The translations under genes were made by a program, and so were the position numbers. DNA of 64,000 bases from Devosia sp. (GTDB lineage: Bacteria; Pseudomonadota; Alphaproteobacteria; Rhizobiales; Devosiaceae), in contig NZ_JAGIAW010000006.1 of NCBI RefSeq assembly GCF_017744655.1, positions 1 through 64,000 of the forward strand, written 5' to 3'. Under the pieces are notes generated by a model. It had not been told where the DNA came from. It did no database searches and saw only the letters and a program-made list of their open reading frames with translations. Below are positions 54,277-62,979 of the stretch, one piece after another. Positions within the stretch are counted from its first letter, which is position 1. Each line of letters opens with the position of its first letter.

Positions 54277-54663
54277 CTACTTCCCGCCGCTATTGATCCA
54301 CTGCCAGAAGCCCGATCCGAAGATTATCATGGCCACGCCGATCAGAGCGGTGAGGACGGCAGTCCCTACTTTCCGGGTTGAGCCGTCCCATGTGAGGCGT
54401 AGGCGTCGGAGGAATCGGAAATCCTCTCTGGCCTCGTCCTGATGCTCGGCACCGTCGAGGCGCAAGCCGGCATCTGCCAGTTCCTCCCGCATCGCAGCGC
54501 GGATTTGGGCGAGCTGCTGATCGGTGAAGCCCTTCCCTACCTTCTCGACGAATTCGGTAAGGGCGCGTGATTGCTGGGCGCGATCGCGCTCTAGGAGATC
54601 GACGCGCTTGCTCAGGGTGAACTTGCCGCGACCAAGCGGATCTTCTTCAGGCGTTGCCGTCAT
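54277..54663 (-). CDS. Phage-type small membrane protein
   Basis: 128 aa from ATG 54663 (GGAAAG upstream). An N-terminal helical region (RVDLLERDRAQQSRALTEFVEKV) is probably coiled coil, and a single helix (TAVLTALIGVAMIIFGSGFW) ends the protein. It follows two other small membrane genes and the endolysin, so it probably belongs to the lysis cassette, perhaps as a spanin-like or holin-accessory protein. It is the last gene of the prophage late region seen here. Confidence 0.6.
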   Translation of the reverse strand: MTATPEEDPLGRGKFTLSKRVDLLERDRAQQSRALTEFVEKVGKGFTDQQLAQIRAAMREELADAGLRLDGAEHQDEAREDFRFLRRLRLTWDGSTRKVGTAVLTALIGVAMIIFGSGFWQWINSGGK

Positions 54664-54667
54664 CAGG

Positions 54668-55069
54668 CTACTTTCCTTTGAACTGCCGCGCCGCGAAGGC
54701 CCCGGCGTCGGCAATCACGATGGCCGGAACCAACACCAGAGCCATGTCATGAATTCGGGCAGGAACGTCGATGACGACGAGGTCGAGACCGAACCACGGG
54801 TTGATGATCTGGACCAGGTAGATGGCTGCCCACCAGAAGCCGAAGGGCACGACGATGAGCCACCGGCCCACCGATGTTGCAGACCATGCCCTGCCCGCTT
54901 CGGCGACGGCGATGTCGCGGGCAGCCTCGATCTTGGTGATGATCTGCTCGGCGGCCAGCTTGTCGGCATCGTTCTGAGCGTCGAGCTTCGCCTGATAGGC
55001 CGCCAAGAGCGGCCCAGTGAATTGCTTGATGACGCCGCCCCCGAGCCAATCGAGGATAGCCCTAAGCAC
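54668..55069 (-). CDS. Phage holin-like membrane protein
   Basis: 133 aa from GTG 55069, overlapping the previous gene by 8 nt. An amphipathic helix (LLAAYQAKLDAQNDADKLAAE) is followed by two hydrophobic helices (LIVVPFGFWWAAIYLVQII and MALVLVPAIVIADAGAF). Size, position behind an endolysin and topology fit a holin or a holin-associated protein. No named family assigned. Confidence 0.65.
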   Translation of the reverse strand: MLRAILDWLGGGVIKQFTGPLLAAYQAKLDAQNDADKLAAEQIITKIEAARDIAVAEAGRAWSATSVGRWLIVVPFGFWWAAIYLVQIINPWFGLDLVVIDVPARIHDMALVLVPAIVIADAGAFAARQFKGK

Positions 55070-55370
55070 GGATCACCGCCTTGGTCTCGCCGTTCTCGAT
55101 GACCTTGATCGTCGAGGGATCAGAGGTCTCGCTGATTGCCATCTTCACCTGGACTTCAGGATCGGACGCCACCGACGCCGGCCGCGGGCGCATCCAGACG
55201 TTGAGGACGATCACCGCCAGCGTGACATAGGGCATGTACTTGGCAGGGATGATGCTGCCCCAATCGAAGCCAAGCAGCGCCATCAGCAGCTCGGGCGTGA
55301 GAAGGATGGCGAAGACGACGTTCACGAGCCAGGTGCGCCAACGGACGAGGGTTTCCCAAAGTTTGTTCAA
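55062..55370 (-). CDS. Phage small membrane protein, holin candidate
   Basis: 102 aa from TTG 55370, with GGAGG upstream, directly after the endolysin stop. Two helices (WLVNVVFAILLTPELLMALLG and YMPYVTLAVIVLNVWM) precede a hydrophilic tail of about 40 residues. It fits a class II holin. The tight spacing with the endolysin and the next two genes shows one lysis transcript. Confidence 0.65.
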   Translation of the reverse strand: MNKLWETLVRWRTWLVNVVFAILLTPELLMALLGFDWGSIIPAKYMPYVTLAVIVLNVWMRPRPASVASDPEVQVKMAISETSDPSTIKVIENGETKAVIRA

Positions 55371-56132
55371 TTATGCCTCCTTGGCAACGGCAGAGAGCGC
55401 CTGAGCGCGCTGCGCGTTGATGACGGTGCGGATGATGAAGATGCCGGCGACGATGACGACGCCGGCGATGACGAAGCCGATGGGCAGGCCGGAGAGTCCG
55501 TTGACCTGATCGGCAGTGCCCACACTGACCGTTCCGCCAGCGCCCACACCCTGGCTGACAGCCTTGCCCGCCGCATCCTTGGCGTCCTGCTCGAGCTGTG
55601 CTTTTGTGCTGACCCAAGAGAGCGCTTTTGCCTCGACACCTGCCACACGACGCGCCCAACCGCTCTTGTAGGTCTGCCAGATGGCCAGAGACTGAAGGAA
55701 GCCGAGCCGCTTGGCGCAGTGCCCCTTGATGACGACGCGGGGATTGGCGGCCTTGGCTGCGAGGATGGTGGCTGGACCGATGCGCCCATCAACGTTGACG
55801 CCGAGCACGCGTTGAAGATCCTTCGCCGATCGCGACACGCCCGAGTTGACGCCATAGTCCCAAGTGGACAGGTCGACGCCGGCCGGCAGTTCATCGCCAC
55901 GGATCGGTACCCAGTATTTGCCGTGATAGATATCGGCGATCTGGTTGTCGTTGAGGGCTTTGATATCGAGGTGCGGGAATGCAGCAGCCGAGATGCCCTT
56001 CTTAGTTCCTTTGAGCACGCCGACGCCGCGCTTGCCGCCCGTCCAGTTGCCCGGATCGCGTGGGTCGTCGGTGAAGCCACCCTCGTGCACGAGCACGTTT
56101 TTCAGCGCAGGCTGAAAGTTGCCTTTGGCCAT
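55371..56132 (-). CDS. Phage endolysin, GH108 muramidase with C-terminal membrane helix
   Basis: 253 aa from ATG 56132, preceded by a strong AGGAGG. GH108 text: VLVHEGGFTDDPRDPGNWTGG, with candidate catalytic Glu17. A PG_binding_3-like domain follows (GVSRSAKDLQRVLGVNVDGRIGP). Near the C-terminus a helix (LPIGFVIAGVVIVAGIFIIR) is predicted to span the membrane, leaving a short basic-polar tail. The enzyme cuts the glycan strands of peptidoglycan at the end of phage infection. The membrane helix is an unusual feature for an endolysin that relies on a holin. Confidence 0.88.
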   Translation of the reverse strand: MAKGNFQPALKNVLVHEGGFTDDPRDPGNWTGGKRGVGVLKGTKKGISAAAFPHLDIKALNDNQIADIYHGKYWVPIRGDELPAGVDLSTWDYGVNSGVSRSAKDLQRVLGVNVDGRIGPATILAAKAANPRVVIKGHCAKRLGFLQSLAIWQTYKSGWARRVAGVEAKALSWVSTKAQLEQDAKDAAGKAVSQGVGAGGTVSVGTADQVNGLSGLPIGFVIAGVVIVAGIFIIRTVINAQRAQALSAVAKEA

Positions 56133-56213
56133 TAAGGCCTCCTGATTTGCAAAGTTAAAGAGAAGAACCGGCGCGACCTGCTACGGACGTCCATCACAAT
56201 GGAGGAATCGCCC

Positions 56214-56444
56214 TTGCCAAGTTTTCGCGTCATCGATCTGCGCTCTGGCGTCATCGAGCCAGAGCACATAGTTGATGCCCGCTCACCTGAAGAGGCGGCG
56301 ATGCTGGCATTGGGAGAGAAAGGCGTGCGAGGCGGCCAAAACCGCAGCCGTCTATTTTGCCGCGTCTATTGGGTTCAGGACGGCCAGACCAACATGGTCA
56401 GGCTCTATCGGCCACTCTGGGAAGAGGCGGAACCTTCTTCTTGA
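56214..56444 (+). CDS. Small hypothetical protein in the prophage region
   Basis: 76 aa if started at TTG 56214, which has GGAGGA eight nt upstream; ATG 56199 adds five residues but places the Shine-Dalgarno inside the gene. The product reads PSFRVIDLRSGVIEPEHIVD then SPEEAAMLALGEKGVRGG, a compact alpha/beta protein with a conserved-looking end (GQTNMVRLYRPLW). It is on the opposite strand to all phage late genes and is followed by an intrinsic terminator. Function unknown. Confidence 0.6.
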   Translation: MPSFRVIDLRSGVIEPEHIVDARSPEEAAMLALGEKGVRGGQNRSRLFCRVYWVQDGQTNMVRLYRPLWEEAEPSS

Positions 56445-56501
56445 TGAATGCATTGATTGCTCAGCGCCCCATGTCCCCGGACGCTGGACTATTCCTACCT
56501 T

Positions 56502-56525
56502 GCCCCGGCTAGACCGGGGCTTTTT
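56502..56525 (+). terminator. Intrinsic terminator after the 76-residue gene
   Basis: GCCCCGG-CTAGA-CCGGGGC is a perfect 7-bp stem followed by TTTTT, on the plus strand. Confidence 0.85.
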
Positions 56526-56873
56526 CGTGACAGTTTCACGGAACTAAAATACCTGAGAGCCCGTTGCGACGGACCTACCGGCAAGAGAGGCTTCGACTGT
56601 GAGGGCGGTCGGAGCCTTTCTCTTTTGTCGGGAACCAAGTCCCCTGAACGCAGTTCATAGAGCCGAGCATCTGGCCCGGTTTTGACGCTGACCGCTTGGC
56701 TGGATGCTCACCCCAAAGCCGCCGCGTGATCCAACAGAGGTCACGAGAGGCGGCTTTTCTGCCTCCGGGAACTCCTGTGATGTTCGAAAAGAAAAGGCCC
56801 CGCAGAAGCGAGGCCTTTGGTTGATCGTTGCGCTGTCCGGCGTCCTTGTCGTCCTTGTCAGGACTTCGGAAAA
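56526..56873. other. Hairpin-rich stretch without a clear gene
   Basis: Two further stem-loops lie here. One has outer stem AAAGCCGCC (56715-56723) with GGCGGCTTT (56749-56757) and inner stem CGTGA/TCACG. The other pairs AAAGGCC with GGCCTTT around 56788-56819. The first is closely related to the element at 58155-58197. No ORF with a good ribosome-binding site was found, so these may be terminators or small RNA genes. Confidence 0.45.
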
Positions 56874-57824
56874 TTACTGTAGAGCGCCGAACGAAATCTG
56901 AGGTGCTGGAATCTGCTGCTGCACGTGACGCACCGCAGCCTTCCCTTCGTGGTTTTCGACCACCTTCAACGCGGTCGTGCTGGACATGGTGTGAGCAAAT
57001 GCGTGATGCACTGACATGACCGCATCTTGAAGCGCCTGATCATCCTCCAGCGCCTCTACCCTGATCCCCAACTCTGCCAGCTTGTCGAAATGAATGTGCT
57101 TGTTATGCGCCTTGTTTACGGCCGCACTTGAAAGCGCATTCACAACCTGATCCGCCATGGCGCCAGGATCCTGCTCAGCCGAGAACATGTTCGCCACTAG
57201 GCTGTCCCTTACGAACCGCTTCGACCAGTCGACGGCATATTCACACTGAGTTAGAAACGATGGTGTGTATCGGTTGAGGATCGGCCCCCATACGTGAGCC
57301 TTGGTGATGTCCTCCTTGATCTCAGTATAGGCACGGGCAAACTCAGTGACCACGACATCCGCAGGAATTCCTCCAATTTGCGGGTCGATAGGGCCAAGCG
57401 AGGAGTGCTTTCCGATGAGAACAGACTTGCATGACAGAGCGAGCATCGTGCCCGCCGACATGGCAATTTGGGGAACGATAGCTCGGATGTCGTTCCCGAA
57501 CATTTTTTGCAGGTAGGTGGTCAAGGACTCCGTGGCTGCGATGCCGCCGCCCGGTGTGTGGAGCACCAAATCCAAACCCTTTGACCTGTCCATCCCATGG
57601 ATGCAGGCCATAAAGGAGTTGATGTCGTCGTCGTTGATATCGATGCCTTCCACACCGCCCTTCGTGAGAAAGCCGGAGTAATAAGCAATCACATTGCGAC
57701 CGGTAAGGTCGGCCAGTGCTTTGAGATACTTCCTGCGAACACGATCCATCGTCGTGTTCGCGAGCATGGCATGCTCTTGCTGCTCTGCATTAAGCTCGTT
57801 CAGTAACTCGTGCCAATCTGCCAT
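56874..57824 (-). CDS. SDH-family Clp-fold serine proteinase
   Basis: 316 aa from ATG 57824 (AAGGTGGGG upstream; a GTG at 57833 is possible). ClpP/SppA-like core: oxyanion-region GLDLVLHTPGGG (83-94), nucleophile Ser123 in QIAMSAGTM, and LGPIDPQIGG. These match the SDH proteinase group of soluble Clp-fold proteases. The start overlaps the upstream 71-residue gene by 35 nt. It lies between the fused membrane protein and the endolysin in the late-gene direction. A phage head-maturation role is unlikely at this position; cargo is more probable. Confidence 0.88.
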   Translation of the reverse strand: MADWHELLNELNAEQQEHAMLANTTMDRVRRKYLKALADLTGRNVIAYYSGFLTKGGVEGIDINDDDINSFMACIHGMDRSKGLDLVLHTPGGGIAATESLTTYLQKMFGNDIRAIVPQIAMSAGTMLALSCKSVLIGKHSSLGPIDPQIGGIPADVVVTEFARAYTEIKEDITKAHVWGPILNRYTPSFLTQCEYAVDWSKRFVRDSLVANMFSAEQDPGAMADQVVNALSSAAVNKAHNKHIHFDKLAELGIRVEALEDDQALQDAVMSVHHAFAHTMSSTTALKVVENHEGKAAVRHVQQQIPAPQISFGALQ

Positions 57825-58005
57825 TCGCCCCACCTTGGTTCAATGTGGGGGCACCTACGCCAGTCGAGTCATAAACCGGCAGCACAACACGAGCAGTCGG
57901 AAAGTCATTTGACGACGGCAACGGCATCGGCGTGACCAGACCGGCAGAAATCAGCTCGTTAAGCTTGTCTGCCAACGAAGATGTGTGCGTCGGTTGAGTG
58001 GTCAT
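57790..58005 (-). CDS. 71-residue protein overlapping the protease gene
   Basis: ATG 58005 has AGGGGGA upstream. The product starts MTTQPTHTSSLADKLNELIS, with an amphipathic helix, then a proline-rich segment and ARVVLPVYDSTGVGAP. Its last 35 nt overlap the protease gene, so the two are made together. It could be a regulator, inhibitor or substrate-targeting partner of the protease. No family recognised. Confidence 0.6.
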   Translation of the reverse strand: MTTQPTHTSSLADKLNELISAGLVTPMPLPSSNDFPTARVVLPVYDSTGVGAPTLNQGGANGRLARVTERA

Positions 58006-58154
58006 TGGAATCCCCCTGAGTGAGCGGAACCTAGTGAAGCCTGACAATTTGTCAACGACAGGTTAAATCAACGCTTTGTGGCCTCGATAAGTTCGATCGA
58101 TACGGGCTCTGCGCATCGTCGCACACTTCGACCGAAGTGACATTGATGACCGTC

Positions 58155-58197
58155 AAAGCCGCCGCGTATCCCAATAGAGGAACGATGGGAGGCTTTT
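58155..58197 (+). promoter_or_regulatory. Leader hairpin that can hide the ribosome-binding site of a small ORF
   Basis: AAAGCC at 58155-58160 can pair with GGCTTTT at 58191-58197, and ATCCC with GGGA, placing the GGGAGG Shine-Dalgarno of the following ATG inside the stem. The sequence is a near copy of 56715-56758. Such a layout could give translational control; this is inferred from pairing only. Confidence 0.4.
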
Positions 58198-58198
58198 C

Positions 58199-58348
58199 AT
58201 GCTCGACCTGTCGAACGTTACAGACGGCGCCGTCAGTAAGCCATTCATAGACAGCGCCCAGGGCGAGTTCGAAGTCAGCAAAGCCTTGGACGCTGCGGCG
58301 GGAAAGCCCCCAAAGGGGCGGCGCGGTTGCACCACAGGAAGATACTAG
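58199..58348 (+). CDS. Possible 49-residue small protein
   Basis: ATG 58199 follows GGGAGG at six nt. The frame runs 49 codons to TAG 58346 in the gap between the fused membrane gene and the 71-residue gene, on the opposite strand. The product starts MLDLSNVTDGAVSKPFIDSA and ends in a basic GKPPKGRRGC segment. No family recognised. Confidence 0.45.
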   Translation: MLDLSNVTDGAVSKPFIDSAQGEFEVSKALDAAAGKPPKGRRGCTTGRY

Positions 58349-58358
58349 AGACGAACTC

Positions 58359-60539
58359 TCAAAATCGCGGTAAGAAAGTGAGGAACTCGTCAAAAGTGTA
58401 ATAGTATTCTGAGAATACCCGATCTTCCTGAAAAGGTGCTGCGGCAATATCTGTCGCTTTTAACGACATCAAGCCACTTCTAAGCATCTCTTGGTAACTT
58501 GCTGCCGTCATGCCTGATTTTTCAGCCATTTCTGACGCGATTGTGGAAATCACGGCGAAACCGGGGCGCGAAACGTCGATATCTGCTGCCACAACCATGT
58601 GCCCGACCTCATTCTCGTAGACGTGGTCGAAACTGGCCAGCAGGCCCGCGAGTATGTCGCTCCGCCACCTAGCGTAGTTTGTGGTGATGCCATAAACGCC
58701 GTCATCAGTGAGCAAGTTTGCAATCTTCGAGAAGAAGTAAGGGGTGCGTACGCCCGTCGCGCCCACCCATGTTGGATAGACCAAATTATCAAGAACAAGA
58801 TCAAAGCTGTTGATTGGGAGCACAGCCGCGGCGAGCCTCGCATCTCCAGTAACCACTGTAACTCTGTGGTCTGAAACAGTATCCCCAATTCTCTGTGTCA
58901 CATCCTCGCGAGCCAGCAGTCGCGGCAATTCTTTAGACCAGTCAACGACCACAACGCTTTCGATGGACGGCAAGGAGAGAAGCGCTCTGACATAGGTGCC
59001 TGATCCCAGCCCCAAGACCAAAGCCCGCTTAGGCTCAGGATGAGCACTCAATGCAACACCCAGTTGTAGGTAGTGTTTAGGCTCGGTTGGAAGCTGCCCC
59101 ATCCCTTGGCCGTTCACATAGGCCTCGCCCGTGCCGTTGCTCTCCCATGTGACCGCAGCGATGCCAGAGCTACCCTCCTGGATAAAAGCAGTAGGGGCAC
59201 GGGCGACGCTAGGCCCATAAAGTAAGTGCTCAAGCGGCAATAGGATGAACGCAAGGAGAACGCCTGCTGCCATTCCGTACCAGACTGGCAGTCGCTGACG
59301 ATCCGCTGTGGAGGCCAGCCAGGCAGCGGTTGCCAAAGTGACTAGGACCAGCAGGACTAATGAATTCCGCGCGCCGATAGTCTCGCTACCGACGAAATGG
59401 AAAAGCGCCGCCCCTAGAAATGCCCCCAAGCTGTTAAGGATATACATCCGACCGGTGTGGCGGGCTATGTTTTCTGTTCTGACCGCGGAACACAGAAGTG
59501 GGAAAATGCCGCCCAGAAAGAAGAAGGTTGGGAAGCACAAAACCATATAGTAAGCCCATGTGGCACCCAGTCTCTCCAGGTCCGGCACCAAGATGCGGGA
59601 AGAGACCATTGCCTGTGCAAGTATGCAAGAGACAACTAAGAAAGCCGCTGCGGCGCCGAGCATTCCGGCCACCGCAACCGGAGGGTTTCGCAGAACCCAA
59701 GCGCGCCCTGGGAGCAGAATGCTTCCCAAGCTAAGGGCGAAAAGGACCGTACCGATTACGAACGCAAAGTTGTACGGAGCGCCTGGCAACAGGTCGAACG
59801 CCTGACGAATGAACACCACCTCAACCATCGCGGTGAAGAACCCTGTCAGGAAGGTCAACCAAAGTGAGGCCGGGATTGCCAGATCGCTCGGCGCAATCTC
59901 TGCGACCGCATCCTCGATATCCGGTGCCGTCGGCACCCAATAGTCCAGCAAGATGGCAACGATGCCAATCGCTACGTTAAGAGACGCGGCAACAGCAAGT
60001 GCGTCTGGGATAGCGAGGTTGTTTAGTAGGAGATAGGGGACCGCGAAGGTCCCCGTAACGGCACCAAGAATGTTCAGGCCGTACACCATCCCCAGCGCCT
60101 GCCCACTGAGCCGCTGCCGTGCAAAGAAACCTGCGAACATCAAAGGGAGCGTACCCCCCATCAAAATGCAAGGTGGCAGAAAGAAAAGCGCACAGCCAAC
60201 GATTGTTAGGATGCGAATTCCCCCGACGTCACCCATCCCAGGGCGAAAAACCTCGACAAGGGTTTGAGATAGGCTCCCAATGACGGAGAAGCTTACTAGG
60301 GCAAAAAGGCCAATCCCAATCTCGACCAGTCCGTATACCGTCAGATGCCGACGGCGGACGCGAGAGAAAAAGTAAGCGCCAAGGCCCAGCCCAAGAAGGA
60401 ACACGGCAATCACGATCGAAGCAGACGTGTTATCGCCGCCAAAATTGTAGCGCGCGAGGCGGTCCCAAACGACCTGATAGACCAAGCTGCAAAAACCGGA
60501 AACTGTAACTGCAATAAGAAAAGCGGCGCGAAACACCAT
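58359..60539 (-). CDS. Fused multi-helix membrane protein with C-terminal spermidine synthase-like Rossmann domain
   Basis: 726 aa from ATG 60539 (GGAG ten nt upstream; GTG 60545 possible). The first 450 residues hold about 12 helices with MFS-like or spermidine-synthase-fusion text (VSGFCSLVYQVVWDRLARYN, LLGLGLGAYFFSRVRRRH). The C-terminal domain has a SAM/aminopropyl-transferase-like motif RALVLGLGSGTYVRALLSLP, then VVVVDWSKELPRLL. The catalytic Asp region of true spermidine synthases is altered (LDNLVYPTWVG), so polyamine synthesis is doubtful. It stands between phage tail and lysis genes; such fused proteins are common in bacterial genomes but unusual in late phage operons. Confidence 0.85.
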   Translation of the reverse strand: MVFRAAFLIAVTVSGFCSLVYQVVWDRLARYNFGGDNTSASIVIAVFLLGLGLGAYFFSRVRRRHLTVYGLVEIGIGLFALVSFSVIGSLSQTLVEVFRPGMGDVGGIRILTIVGCALFFLPPCILMGGTLPLMFAGFFARQRLSGQALGMVYGLNILGAVTGTFAVPYLLLNNLAIPDALAVAASLNVAIGIVAILLDYWVPTAPDIEDAVAEIAPSDLAIPASLWLTFLTGFFTAMVEVVFIRQAFDLLPGAPYNFAFVIGTVLFALSLGSILLPGRAWVLRNPPVAVAGMLGAAAAFLVVSCILAQAMVSSRILVPDLERLGATWAYYMVLCFPTFFFLGGIFPLLCSAVRTENIARHTGRMYILNSLGAFLGAALFHFVGSETIGARNSLVLLVLVTLATAAWLASTADRQRLPVWYGMAAGVLLAFILLPLEHLLYGPSVARAPTAFIQEGSSGIAAVTWESNGTGEAYVNGQGMGQLPTEPKHYLQLGVALSAHPEPKRALVLGLGSGTYVRALLSLPSIESVVVVDWSKELPRLLAREDVTQRIGDTVSDHRVTVVTGDARLAAAVLPINSFDLVLDNLVYPTWVGATGVRTPYFFSKIANLLTDDGVYGITTNYARWRSDILAGLLASFDHVYENEVGHMVVAADIDVSRPGFAVISTIASEMAEKSGMTAASYQEMLRSGLMSLKATDIAAAPFQEDRVFSEYYYTFDEFLTFLPRF

Positions 60540-60641
60540 ATGCACTTTACTCCGAATGTACGGTGTTAATGCCGGGATTGCTCAGGACTGTCTAGGTGTC
60601 AGTGACCGGGTCATCGAGAGCCAACGCAGAGCGTTGCATGG

Positions 60642-62912
60642 CTACATAGCAGTGATGGTCGAAGTGTCATTGTTCCGATTTGAGGCCGACCCAACTAGCT
60701 GGGCATAGCGAATTACGGACGCATTGTAGGAATCTATCAGCCAATCCCACTCGGAACCGAAGTCCACAGCCATCACCACCAAGCGGCTAGAATTGTTGGA
60801 CACTTTGATGGCCGTAACGGGCGACCCAGCTTCTGCGATAATCTGGGCACCCGAGATAAGGCCGGTGCAGTTGTTGAATTCCATCCCAACGGTGTGCGAC
60901 CCAACGTTGATGACCTCCATGTACCATCCGGTGAAGTACATCCCGCGCATGTTGGAGAACAGCACCTCAGACGAACCCAAGTTCCCCTCCGCCTGGCAGT
61001 CGGTAAACTGCCACCCACGGTTGGTAGAAAGGGTGGTAGTCGAGGCATTTATCCCCCCAGCCGCGCTCGTGCCATTCCCGCACCCTTCCACTCTTACGCG
61101 AGTGAAATTGACGTGATTCAGATCGGTGACAGCAGGATTCTTGAAAATGCCGGCGGCATTGCTGCGATACTTGGCGCAACTATCGATCTCGACATCGATA
61201 ATATCGATGTTCCAGTTGTCGGCATCGAATAGAATGCCGTGGTTCGGGCAAAAAGCGACCACCATCTGACTGAGGATGGGGGATGACCTGTGGTTGTTGC
61301 CCAAGCGAACTCCAACGAAGTCGCTTGGCGATGTTGTGTTGAGGCCGTCGATGGTAAATCGGCTAAAACCACAGATGGTTCTATCGTAGGGATATGCGCC
61401 GTCCGTCCACGCGTCCAAGGCATCGATGCCATATAGCGGCGCCGTCGTGTACCATTTTAGGCGCGTTGCCTGCTTGCCGGCGCCCTCAAGAAACACCAGT
61501 CGGCGAGCAATGATGGTGCGCGTCATGTAAATGCTGCCCGCCGGCAGGCGAACAAGCCCGCCACCCGCCTCTTCAGCCACATGCATGGCAACGGCAATCG
61601 GCTCTGAATTGTCGCTGCTGTTCCCCACGACCAAGCCGAAGTGTTGGGCCAAATATTCACCCTGCACCGCCTTGCAGCGCAGCCATGCACCGGCAGACCC
61701 GTTCTTGGCAGCACCGGATTTGACGATCACCTCACCTTCAAGATCGTCTGGGACGACATTGAATGTCACCGCACTAGCGGCTGTCAGGTTGAATGCCGTT
61801 CCCGCCAGAGCATTGGCGCGGGAAGAAGCGACCTTAAAGGTGCTGCTGCTCGCCCTGATGGCGTAGTAGAAGGTGTTGGCCGAAAGACCATCGATCGCAG
61901 ATGTCGGCACAATAGCATCACCAGTCTTGAGCCGGTGCCCTGCACTAGTGATGACATCGGTGCCGGCATCTACGCTGGTGCTTGCCACAGATCGCCGCGC
62001 CACCTGAGCGGAAACATCGCTGGAGTGCCACTGAAACATGCCCTGTCGGCCAATTTCGCCCAGATACGCGAACTGGTAGCGGCTGGTGTCCAATGCCTTT
62101 AGCGCCGACCGTGTGGCGACGTTCGGTGCCATCTGGTTCGCCAAGGTGGTGGCGATCTTGGGCTCGGTCACCTCTCCGTCACTGAGACCCGTGCTCTGGT
62201 CCTGCCAGATAGTGCCATTCCAGACCCGGAACTTGCCGTCAGTGGTGTTGAAATACATCTGGCCGACGACAGGCGTGCCTGCGGCAGCCGAAGCCGCCGT
62301 ATCGTCCGGATACGGCCCGAGATAGAGCTCAAGCATCGCCGCCAGGGCGTCGGCAGCATCCGATGCGCTCTGTGCCGCACTTGCCGCGGCCCCGGCATCG
62401 AACAGCAATTGATAATCGCCGTCGTCATTGATGAAGAATACGACCGACCCCTTCCACTCGCCGGCTGCGAGGGGATTACCAGCGGCATTCAGGACAGCCC
62501 GCGGCGTTTCTCCAGCAATCGACAGCGTCATCGGGCCTGTGTTTTCGGTGCTGACAGCGGCGAAGAACAGCAACACCGTTGCAGGGTTTACGCCAGAGGC
62601 AGCATCACCGGTCTGCGCATCGGCGGGGCCGGCCAGCGTGACGGACGCAAAGGTGTCAGGGAAGCCCCTACCCCAAACCCAGATGCCGCCCGAGCGGAAG
62701 TAGTCGCCATTCTTCGTCGGGTCAGGATCGTTGAGAACGCGGCCACCATAGTTTTCGCTGGCCGGCGTCACCGCATCGAGAGCAGCCTTGGTCTGCTTCA
62801 CAACGGCAGGCGCATTGGAAGAGCCCATGATCTGCTCAAGAAGCTGGATGATCTCAGCTTTTGGCGGTTTACGTCCGGGGGCATAAACACTGGCGGGCGT
62901 CAGAACGGCCAT
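60642..62912 (-). CDS. Phage tailspike/tail fibre protein with parallel beta-helix
   Basis: 756 aa from ATG 62912 (GGAG six nt upstream). N-terminal virion-attachment part up to about 260 (with a SGLSDGEVTEPKIATTLANQ linker), then a module with GHRLKTGDAIVPTSAIDGLS. A pectate lyase-like right-handed beta-helix starts near GGGLVRLPAGSIYMTRTI and continues through FSRFTIDGLNTTSPSDF and VRVEGCGNGTSAAGG. Such spikes bind and often cleave host surface polysaccharide. 60546-60641 downstream shows nothing. Confidence 0.88.
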   Translation of the reverse strand: MAVLTPASVYAPGRKPPKAEIIQLLEQIMGSSNAPAVVKQTKAALDAVTPASENYGGRVLNDPDPTKNGDYFRSGGIWVWGRGFPDTFASVTLAGPADAQTGDAASGVNPATVLLFFAAVSTENTGPMTLSIAGETPRAVLNAAGNPLAAGEWKGSVVFFINDDGDYQLLFDAGAAASAAQSASDAADALAAMLELYLGPYPDDTAASAAAGTPVVGQMYFNTTDGKFRVWNGTIWQDQSTGLSDGEVTEPKIATTLANQMAPNVATRSALKALDTSRYQFAYLGEIGRQGMFQWHSSDVSAQVARRSVASTSVDAGTDVITSAGHRLKTGDAIVPTSAIDGLSANTFYYAIRASSSTFKVASSRANALAGTAFNLTAASAVTFNVVPDDLEGEVIVKSGAAKNGSAGAWLRCKAVQGEYLAQHFGLVVGNSSDNSEPIAVAMHVAEEAGGGLVRLPAGSIYMTRTIIARRLVFLEGAGKQATRLKWYTTAPLYGIDALDAWTDGAYPYDRTICGFSRFTIDGLNTTSPSDFVGVRLGNNHRSSPILSQMVVAFCPNHGILFDADNWNIDIIDVEIDSCAKYRSNAAGIFKNPAVTDLNHVNFTRVRVEGCGNGTSAAGGINASTTTLSTNRGWQFTDCQAEGNLGSSEVLFSNMRGMYFTGWYMEVINVGSHTVGMEFNNCTGLISGAQIIAEAGSPVTAIKVSNNSSRLVVMAVDFGSEWDWLIDSYNASVIRYAQLVGSASNRNNDTSTITAM

Positions 62913-62979
62913 CGATGGCTCCATGTAAAATCGGCCCGGCGTTGAAAGCCAGGCTCTTCAGTTCTTCGATTTTCGGTTT

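Noticed and set aside
58359-60539. Simple spermidine synthase call for the fused protein
   Set aside because: The catalytic Asp region of SpeE is not present and a large membrane part precedes the domain, so polyamine synthesis is not supported.
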